Positions 56,204 through 64,000 of a stretch of DNA of 64,000 nucleotides are shown here, piece by piece (the stretch's first letter is position 1; each line of letters starts with the position of its first letter). The translations under genes and the position numbers were made by a program. The notes below the pieces were generated by a model. It ran no database searches, was not told where the DNA came from, and saw only the letters and a list, made by a program, of their open reading frames with translations. Source of the stretch: Chamaecrista fasciculata (taxonomy: Eukaryota > Streptophyta > Magnoliopsida > Fabales > Fabaceae); the NCBI GenBank assembly GCA_003254925.1, contig QANZ01020236.1:1-64000 (forward strand), written 5' to 3'.

Positions 56204-56768
56204 GGGTAAATTACACTTTGGTACTCTATAGTTTGGTCATATTTTATTTTGGTATCCTGTTGTTTAAAAAGTGACACTTTGGTACCATGTGGTTTTCTCC
56301 GTTAACACTTTGGTACCCTTTTGGAGTTATTTTGTAATTTTAACCATAAAAAAATTTGAAAAATTACATATTGACCCCCAATATTTTCAAAAAATTACAA
56401 ACAGGTCCCTGGATACATATTATCAAGGAGTAAAATGAAAACTATAAAATTTTTTGGGGTCAAAACATAATTTTTGAAAAATATAGGACATAAGATAGAA
56501 TTGCAAAACAATCCTAATTTTTTTATAGTTTTCATTTTAGTCCCTAGATAATATGTATTTAGGGACCTATTTGTAATTTTTTTGAAAATATTGGGGGTCA
56601 ATATGTAATTTTTGCAAAATTTATTATGGTTAAAATTACAAAATAGCTCCAAAAGGGTACCAAAGTGTCATTTTTTAAACCATAGGGTACCAAAGTGTCA
56701 CTTTTCATACCACAAAGTACCAAAGTGAAATATGACGAAACTATAGGGTACCAAAATGTAATTTACCC
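56204..56768. mobile_element. Mutator-like MITE (565 bp) with 9-bp TSD
   Basis: The ends GGGTAAATTACACTTTGGT and ACCAAAATGTAATTTACCC are inverted repeats. AAATATCTA and AAGTATCTA flank it (8 of 9). TIRs extend over 200 bp. This is the complete reference for the copies at 26501-26924 and 47945-48030. Confidence 0.8.
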
Positions 56769-56863
56769 AAGTATCTATATTAGTTTGATACTGATTATAT
56801 AATTTAAGGAATTCATGATGCTTTATATTTGAGAGTGCGAGACTCATCTCATATAGTTTGGGG

Positions 56864-57667
56864 TAGACCTGATCATGGGCCTCAAAGCCCACCCAGTCCG
56901 AGTAGCCCGGCCTGACAAAATTGCAATATGAACCTGAACATAAAAGCCCAAACAAAAAAGGGCCCGAATTTAAAGAGCCCGAATATTATCCAGGCCGGAC
57001 TCGGGCTTCTTTTCAAGTCCGACCCAAAAGACCGAGCCTGAATAATATGTATATATTTTATAATTTTAAGTTTACTATATTATAAAATGTTTATCTATAT
57101 TATTATATTGTAAAGTAAAATGGTTAGTTATAATATATATACTATATAATATATAAAATTTATAGGATAATATGAGTTTGAAGAAAAAGATGATAGTTGT
57201 ATATATTATGTTATATATAATTAATTATTTTGTATTTCATAAAATGCAATATCTATTATATATAATATACTTATTAATTAAACTATATATGAGAGTTCAA
57301 AAAAATTACAATTGAATATGAATGGAAAGTAACTAAAAACACTTCATATAAAATGATGTTTGTTGTGTAAACTTGATAACTTTATAGTTATAAAATTTAA
57401 ATTGTTTGGGTTGTAACTTAAATTTTATTGTATGATTCTTTTTATGCATAAATTGTAGAATATAAAATATGTAATGAAATATTTAATTAATTGATTATAT
57501 AATTTAAAAAAAATAAAAAATGAGTCCGAATAAAAACGGGTTCATATTTGTTAAAAACGGGCTGAGCCCAGCCTAAATCAAAACGGGCTTGAGTCTACTT
57601 TTTAAGTGTTATTATCCCCTTAAAGCCCAGCCTGTATTTTAGCGAGCCCAGACCGCGATCATGTCTA
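56864..57667. mobile_element. hAT-like element (804 bp) with perfect 8-bp TSD
   Basis: The left end is TAGACCTGATCATGGGCC and the inverted right end is TAGACATGATCGCGGTC. GTTTGGGG flanks both sides (56856-56863 and 57668-57675). Subterminal GGGCC/GCCCG repeats surround an AT-rich interior. Another copy starts at 63875. Confidence 0.85.
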
Positions 57668-57949
57668 GTTTGGGGGTATTCAGGATGCTTTTTCATTGAA
57701 ATATCAAAATATATATATTTGTTTTTTCCTATAAAATTATACGTTTTTATAATTATACTTTCCTCACTCCCAATTTAATATTATCATTGAGATAATATAA
57801 ATTTTCATATCTCGTTAATTTTACAATAAAAAAATATTTTATCACCAACTGAATTTTAATTGTCTAATTAATTATTTATTTAAATTTAATATCAATAAAT
57901 AATTTAGATTTTGTTTCCTTTTTATCATTATTTCCTCAAATGCAACTTT

Positions 57950-58226
57950 GTCAGAGTTGTTTGCAAAGCCTCCCAATTGCTATTAAAACGTAAGCCAGAG
58001 CCAATCTTTTTTATAAATGGTTTCAGCTTTGGGTCAAACGGTGGAAAAGAAACTCGTTCGCCTACTATGAGGTTTGGCGGACTATCCTAGTGGGTCTGGA
58101 TGTTATTTGGAGGCCAAGGAATGAGAAAGTGTAGAAGAACTATATGGTTTCTCCGATTACGGCAAGCAGGATTATTGTTTTTTATGTTTCTTACTATCTT
58201 AATGCTTTTAAATGTAATTGTCCTAA
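57950..58226 (+). pseudogene. LINE ORF2 fragment, part 1 (interrupted)
   Basis: The broken frame includes EVWRTILVGLDVIWRPRNEK, like the end of a LINE zf-RVT region (compare WDVIWRQRNN at about 46571). It is cut by the Harbinger-type element and the sequence resumes after 61270. Confidence 0.4.
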
Positions 58227-58409
58227 GGCTCCGTTTGGATTGGGTTATAATCCGATCAATTTATAATCAGATTATGAAAAATCATATTGTTGGTTGAAAT
58301 GTTGTTTGGGTAATAGTTGATAAAAATAATTATTAAGTGTGAAATTATTTAAATACGTATGTAATGCTTGTGGTTGGTAGATAAAGGGTATGAAAATTGA
58401 TAAATTGTT

Positions 58410-59120
58410 GATGCGAGCATAAGGGGCACTTCCATATCAAGAAATATCAAGGAGTCAATGAACGAGCTTGTGGAAGAAACTTGGACAATTCAAATGACAA
58501 ATGGACCTTCAAACAATGTTGAAAACGTCACTTTATTTGTGTGGGTTGAAAGAGGAGTTTTTCAACATATTATGTGCTTAAATATATCAAGTTCAAGAGT
58601 TGGACCCAAGTACTACACATGTGAGACTTATTTGGGCCTAAATCATCTTATTTTGGGCATACAAAGCTGATTAAAATTGGGGCTTCTATTTTGGACGAAA
58701 ATCATTGTATTTCGAGTTTTATATTTGATGTCCATTAGTTATTGAACTAGTTTTATGTTTTGGGCTTTTTTATTTAAAGTTCATTAGTGTTTTAAAGTCT
58801 TCATATTAGTTTATTTTAAATATTATCTTTTAATTGGGCTTTAGTTGATGAAATGTTAGTAGACCCATTAGATTTTAGGGTTTTCTATTCCATGAAGTAT
58901 AAATACTCCATTAACTCATTTGTAATTCAGAGTTTTGAGAATTTTATGCTAGAGCATCTTGCTTTTGTTCTTCTTCTTGGCTGAGAAGAGAATCCATAGC
59001 AGATCTGGTTCATTCTCTTCTATTGCATCAAGAATTAATTCTTATCAAGGTAATCACTTGTGGCGAATTTATTCTTGATTTTTAAATCAACTGATTATTT
59101 GCGTTTCCAATTGCATCTGT
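58410..59120 (+). pseudogene. Remnant of a Ty3/gypsy polyprotein end plus LTR-like DNA
   Basis: The frame from 58414 reads ISRNIKESMNELVEETWTIQ and stops at 58670. It resembles the extreme C-terminus of many plant gypsy polyproteins (RSRAKKxKEALNGLVQxIW pattern). The DNA after it looks LTR-like, with TATAAATA at 58899-58906 and a leader with CTTCTTCTTGG. LTR borders and TSD could not be fixed. Confidence 0.4.
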
Positions 59121-59624
59121 CATTTGGGGTTCGATAGGTTGGGGGTTTCATTTCATCTATTTGTGGTCCATTTTGTGTGTTCGGGGTTTCAGATTCATTA
59201 TAACCTTGGGGTTCGCATCAATTGTATAGAGGTAGAAATGGAAGAGAAAGTTGAAAAAATCTTTTTTGAAATTGTGAATAATGATAGTTGTTTGGATGAG
59301 ATTATTGAAAATTTGATGATGCTTTTTGATGATTATTTGCATTGGGATTTGGAATAATCACTTATTTAAAAAGCAACAAAATAGGTGATTGTTGATGATT
59401 AATTCATTTGATTATTTTTACATATTAAGATTACAATTACCTAATATCCCCCAAATAAATAAATATTAGTCGGTGCTTACTTTATGATTCTTCATTTTGT
59501 TTTAACTCAACCACTTAGTCGCTAAAAAAATACGAGTCGGTTGATTAATGAATCTTGAAATGGTTAACAATTTGGTCCTTAACTTAAAATAACAATTATT
59601 GTCCATCTCATACATATTACGATT
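59121..59624. other. Unassigned DNA within the Harbinger-like element
   Basis: A frame of 77 residues (59124-59357, plus) ends in an acidic EEKVEKIFFEIVNNDSC stretch. I do not recognise it, and it may be chance or part of the gypsy remnant. Confidence 0.3.
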
Positions 59625-60300
59625 TTGCTTTTTTCTTTTGTCAGAACATGAACTTCATTCATGAGGAAAAAAGTACAATAGCACAAGGCTATACATAGCC
59701 CAAATATAACAATAAAGCCCAGTCAAGATTTTCTAGAACTAATTACAAAGGAGAATAAAAAAAAACTCATGCAATACACTTAATATCACGAACTAAGTCC
59801 AGATCTCCTCTCAAATACACGAAGAAAGTAAATCTACTAAAATATTAAAAATATAGAGAAAAAAAGAAAGAAAAAGAGACAACACACTTCTCTTCACTCT
59901 CCGAGGAAGGCTTTTCCTAATTTTTCTCCAACATGTTAACAAAAAGAGTAGATCTAGAGATAACATTTTAAGAAAAAAGATAAACTCTTTCCTAATGAAA
60001 GGGGAAAACTTCCCTAATGGAAGAAGAAAACTTCCCTAATGGAAGTAGAGATCTCCCTAATGGAGGAAGAGACAAAATATATACCTAGCAGATGAAAGGA
60101 GGGATCGTTGGTACTATAGCCGGAGTCACCGTCGGAGCCGTCGTCGGTATCGTTTCTGAAGCTGCTGCCGAAGAGGCTGTCGATGTCGTCGTTGGGGATG
60201 TCATGGAAGACGCCTACCAACAGCCCGTCAAAGGCGCTTTTGCACTTTTGTGAAACCCTAGCAGAGCACTTCTCTCGCTACGACTATTAGTTGGGGTTAG
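59625..60300 (-). pseudogene. Internally deleted LINE-like retroelement
   Basis: On the minus strand it begins GC-rich (GAGAGAAGTGCTCTGC, then a GACGACATCGACAGCC-rich leader) and ends CTCATGAATGAAGTTCATG. Both are typical of plant LINE 5' and 3' ends. The middle is AT-rich and holds a short tandem repeat. No ORF2 domain remains. Confidence 0.35.
59998..60070. repeat. Short tandem repeat, about 23-24 bp units
   Basis: Three imperfect units of the type AAACTTCCCTAATGGAAG. Confidence 0.7.
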
Positions 60301-61273
60301 TGGACAAGTACGACTATTAGCACTGTATCGAGTTATCCCAAAATAGTCATGAATGATATTTTACATGATAAATTGCAAATGTAATATATATATATATATA
60401 TATAAAACTTCGGTGTACCGGACTGAAAAATAAGTCTACCGATTTGTCACTAGAACTTTGAGGTCGCAAATTGGTCCACCAAAGTAGCATTCTGGTCCAC
60501 CAAGAAGGATCAATCTTCTCTAGTCCAGAAATTCGGTGAATCGATATGATAAATCAGGCCACCGATTTGCCACTGGAATTTTGGGGTAGACAATTCGGTG
60601 AACCGTTTTCTAATAATCGGACAACCATTCATCTGGGAATTATGAACCCGTTCATCATTTTGGCCCTTTCGATCTTACGATCCTCGATCTAATCTATCCT
60701 CTGCCCCTTAGGATCCTTAACAAGATTCCGATCTTGACTACCTTGGTCATCAACCATTATTTGAAATCATATTTTTTTAATATGTTGATTGAATTTGTTT
60801 TTTAAATTTATATAGTTAACTTTTTTTAATAAGAATGATAGAACTTTTTTGTAATAATAAAAATATAATATTCTTTTTTTTTTGCCAAAAAAAAATATAA
60901 CATTCATTAGTATGTAATTAAAAAATAATTTATTATTATTATTTTATTAAATATTAAAGATAATTAAAAGTAAAAGATTAATTATAATAATTTTAAAAAG
61001 AAATTGTTGAAAAGTATTAAATTAAAGGTGGTGTGATAGGGAGAGACTATTGTAGGTTTAATAAATGAGTGATGATATAAAAATGACTAAAATGTCCTTT
61101 TTGTATATTTGAATATATATTAAAGTATAGGTAATTATAAATATGTTTATAGGGATATAATAGTAATTGAGTGTTGAAGGTTATTGATTATTGAAGATTA
61201 TAATCTTATTGTTGGAAGATTAGTTAAACAAACATGACTTTTGTGATTAAAATCTGAACCAAACAGACCCTAA

Positions 61274-62232
61274 GTCTGTAAACTTTATGGATGCCAATGA
61301 GTTCATAGCCTCTTTAAGCTCTAATGCATGTAGGCACTATGGTGGGCTTGCTTCAGTGGGAAACACCCTGTGCCTAGGGCGATGAACCCTCTACTGTAAT
61401 ATCTTTTAATTTGGCTCTACTATAGGAAGTCTGAACTATTTATCAAATCCTATACATGTCCCATTAAATTTTATGGTCTTCTCACCATATCTTTTCTTCT
61501 TTTAAAGCAGTGTGCCTCTTTCAATTGTTTGCATTCGCAATTCATCATCGTTCACCGATGCTACCGTTCACCATAACCATTCATCTTTGTTTCCGTTGTT
61601 CATGATTATTGCCTTTGCCCCCTTCGCCGTTCATCATCGTCTTTGTCACCGTTCAAGACCATTGCCACTATTGTCTTTGTTGTTCATCACTGTCATTTAT
61701 CGACGTTGCTATTCATCATAGCCATTCATCGTGAACGGCGATGATCGTGATGAAGAATGACATTGACGATTGACGGCGATAAGTGTCAATGGTGAATGGC
61801 AGTTCTTTCGATATGAAAGAAAACATTGCGAAGAAAAAATTGGGTGTGGAAGGGCAGAAAATATATATGGACAAGTGGCAAAGTGTGAGTTATTGAATGT
61901 AATGAACGTATGAGATATTCTGGATGGTAGAGACAGCAGGGAGAAGTTACAGTAGAGGATCCATGGTCGTGCCCTAGCTCTTAGATGGTTATACTATGTA
62001 CTCCTCATCTTTTTTTCATTTATCAAAAAAAGAAAGAGAAAGCAACTTTAGTCTTAAAAAAATAGAATTCTCCTCATTAACTTGTGCGGTTTGCTATAAT
62101 ACTTGTGCTTTTCATATAACAAGTAATAATATAAGTGTGACCTAATAGTTTTAAATCAAGTGGTGAGACTTTAAATCTCACATTAGGATTTAGGACATAA
62201 AAAGCATTTTATGACTAGCTTTTATTCTTAAT
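61274..62232. other. LINE fragment, part 2, and unassigned DNA
   Basis: 61274-61450 continues the frame cut at 58226 (VNFMDANEFIASLSSNACRHYGG). 61500-61800 is a low-complexity run of GTTCATCATCG/CATTGCC phrases without a conserved frame. 61900-62030 looks like a retroelement tail (CTCTTAGATGGTTATACTATG). Confidence 0.35.
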
Positions 62233-62853
62233 TAGGGATGACAACAGATAGGGTATCTAGTGATTTTGTCACTATCCGTATCTGTACATTCTATGCAATA
62301 TTCGTACCCTATCCGTAGCCGATAAATAAATATCCGTATCCGCACCCTATTCGATATCCGGTATCCGACGGGTACCCGAAATATCCGAAAAAAATATGGA
62401 TATAGGATAGGGTATCCTATTTTATAAATCAGATATAACGGATAACCGATATCCATTATCCACAAACTAATATAAATAAATTAAATTTGTTATTTATATG
62501 TTTTAAATTTATTTTTTAATATAAAAAAATTAAATATAATATAACTAAAAAATGATTATATAAAAATATGTATAAATATAATTAATTAAATTTAAATAAA
62601 TATATATAAAATATTAAATTGAGTGTAAAATATAAATTAAATAAGTAATAGGGTATCAGATATCGGGTACCCTAACCATCTGTTCATTTCAGACGGATAT
62701 AGGGTATCCGAGGCAATATCTGTATCCGCACAATATCCAAAAAACATCTAATTTTCACTATCTGTATCCTATTCGATATTCGACGGATATCGGATAGCTT
62801 TTTCGGACGGATACGGGTGGGTACCCTAAGTATCTTAAAAAATTGCATCCCTA
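62233..62853. mobile_element. hAT-like element (621 bp)
   Basis: The left end is TAGGGATGACAACAG and the inverted right end is TAGGGATGCAATTTTTTAAG. The flanking octamers TTCTTAAT and TCCTTAAC match 6 of 8. Subterminal GGATATC/GGGTACCC repeats are dense and the centre is AT-rich. Confidence 0.6.
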
Positions 62854-63680
62854 TCCTTAACTGAAAGACTTATGATGAGATAAGTAGTTATTGTGATTTA
62901 CAATATGTACTGACTTAGACTAAACAACAGTTATCAAGGTCATTATTTTTGGCTTATTAAATGTAATAAGGAAAAAACTTATATGTATTTGTTCGGTCCT
63001 TTTTGTAAATAAATAAAAGTTTTGGACTATTTTTTATAAATATATAAACTTTTGAGGAATCTAAAATAAAGTGATAACTTAAGTCCATAAAGTCATAAAA
63101 TTAAATTGAACAAAAATAGTCCCAAAAGAAAAAGATTAAAAAAGGTAGGAGAAATCATTTAAAAATAAAGTAAATATATAAATATAAAAAAATAAATGAT
63201 AATAATAAAATACTAAAAAACAAAATATAAAAAATAGTAAATAAAAATAAATGAAATAAATGATGGAATTGAGAGTTTGATTTAAAGTGGAATTTTACTC
63301 AAAATCAGATCAAATCTTTTTAATATATTGGAATCTTACTTCAATTTCAAATTAAAATGAGAGTCCTAGAGGGTTAAGTCACTTTTTAAAATCAAACTTA
63401 AATAATAAAACTAAAGATTTGATTCACTTAGATCTCTATTCTTCATCTAAAAATAGAGGGCATGGTGGATCACCAAAAGGGGAAGAGAACACCCTTCTGA
63501 ATTTTAAATCTCTAAATTTCTCAAGATAGTTTTATTCCTATCTCTCGTTTCTATATTCCGCAATCTTTCTTTCTTTCTCTTCTTCATCTTCATCTCAATT
63601 ATTGGGTAGATTTACATCCTAATAGAACTAGATAACACAATTATTTCAGAAATGTGACTGTTCTGTATTTTCGTATTATC
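62854..63680. other. AT-rich intergenic DNA, no gene seen
   Basis: About 830 bp, very AT-rich, with no supported frame or repeat border. Confidence 0.45.
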
Positions 63681-63874
63681 TCCTGTACTTTCCAACAATT
63701 ATGTTTTGGTCCCAAAATATTTTCTTATAATTTTCGTTTTATTCCTTGGGTATTATGGATCCAGGGATGTATTTGTAAAATTTCAAATTTATTAAGGGTC
63801 AATCTGTAATTTTTTGTGAAAAGATCATTGTTTTCCTCTTCTTGGGCGTTGATGACGTGATATATGTATGTTAG
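63680..63874. repeat. One arm of a Mutator-like MITE
   Basis: Phrases TTTTGGTCCCAAAATATTTT and GGATCCAGGGATGTATTTG also occur at 26680-26760 and 56390-56600. No second arm or TSD. Confidence 0.4.
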
Positions 63875-64000
63875 TAGACCTGATTGCGGGTCAGGCTCAC
63901 TAAAATATGGGATGGGCTTTAGGGGTAATAACACTTAAAAAGTAGGTCCGAGCCCTTTTTATTCGGGCCAGGATCGGTCTGTTTTTATCCAGGCTCATTT
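63875..64000. mobile_element. hAT-like element cut by the window end
   Basis: It starts TAGACCTGATTGCGGGTC and shares the GGGCTTTAGGGGTAATAAC-type subterminal region with the right end of 56864-57667. The other end is outside the window. Confidence 0.55.

Larger units (their letters stand above)
58227..61270. mobile_element. PIF/Harbinger-like element with later insertions (3.0 kb)
   Basis: The left end GGCTCCGTTTGGATTGGG mirrors the right end GAACCAAACAGACCC. TAA flanks both sides (58224-58226 and 61271-61273). The outer 180 bp on each side resemble the element at 12173-13392. The middle holds a gypsy remnant, a LINE-like piece and a hAT end. No Harbinger transposase is seen. Confidence 0.6.

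Noticed and set aside
59998..60070. Short repeated units as a CRISPR-like array
   Set aside because: Only three imperfect direct units without unique spacers, in a plant nuclear context.

Overview
The window is nuclear DNA of a flowering plant, most likely a eudicot. It has spliced genes, Tat-lineage Ty3/gypsy retrotransposons, AT-rich spacers full of hAT, Mutator-like and PIF/Harbinger-like elements, and a gene for the chloroplast sulfolipid enzyme SQD2. I cannot name the species. The assembly has one 254-base gap (12819-13072) and a single N at 44056.

Only two ordinary host genes can be supported. One is an intronless BAHD acyltransferase on the plus strand (16928-18295). The other is an 11-exon SQD2 gene on the minus strand (40787-44510) whose exons I joined by reading frame and GT-AG borders. 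Almost everything else is transposon-derived, and much of it is bounded by readable target-site duplications (TSDs).

Layout: 1-4718 is the 3' end of a Tat-lineage LTR element (family B), with an antisense two-exon gene, polypurine tract and 3' LTR. 4719-15412 is intergenic DNA with nested hAT elements, a SINE, a large compound Mutator-like element, a solo LTR and a Harbinger-type element holding the gap. 15413-20213 has a hAT element, a 255-bp tandem duplication, the BAHD gene and a Helitron 3' fragment inside a rearranged duplication. 20792-24978 is a Mutator-like MITE into which a 3.65-kb non-autonomous family B element inserted. 25250-27398 has two more Mutator-like MITEs, one with another nested inside. 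28035-39079 is a complete, young 11-kb Tat element (family A) with 5-bp TSDs, a sense gag-pol gene and an antisense gene. 40287-44510 is a MITE plus SQD2. 45690-64000 is LINE debris, MITEs and hAT elements, one with the C-terminal end of a transposase gene.

The most interesting system is the pair of Tat families. Both carry an antisense gene between pol and the 3' LTR, and in both I can read one short GT-AG intron at the equivalent place. In family A the sense gag-pol is also interrupted by a 200-bp GT-AG intron exactly between reverse transcriptase and RNase H. Unspliced RNA would therefore stop translation after RT, and spliced RNA would give the full 1913-residue polyprotein.
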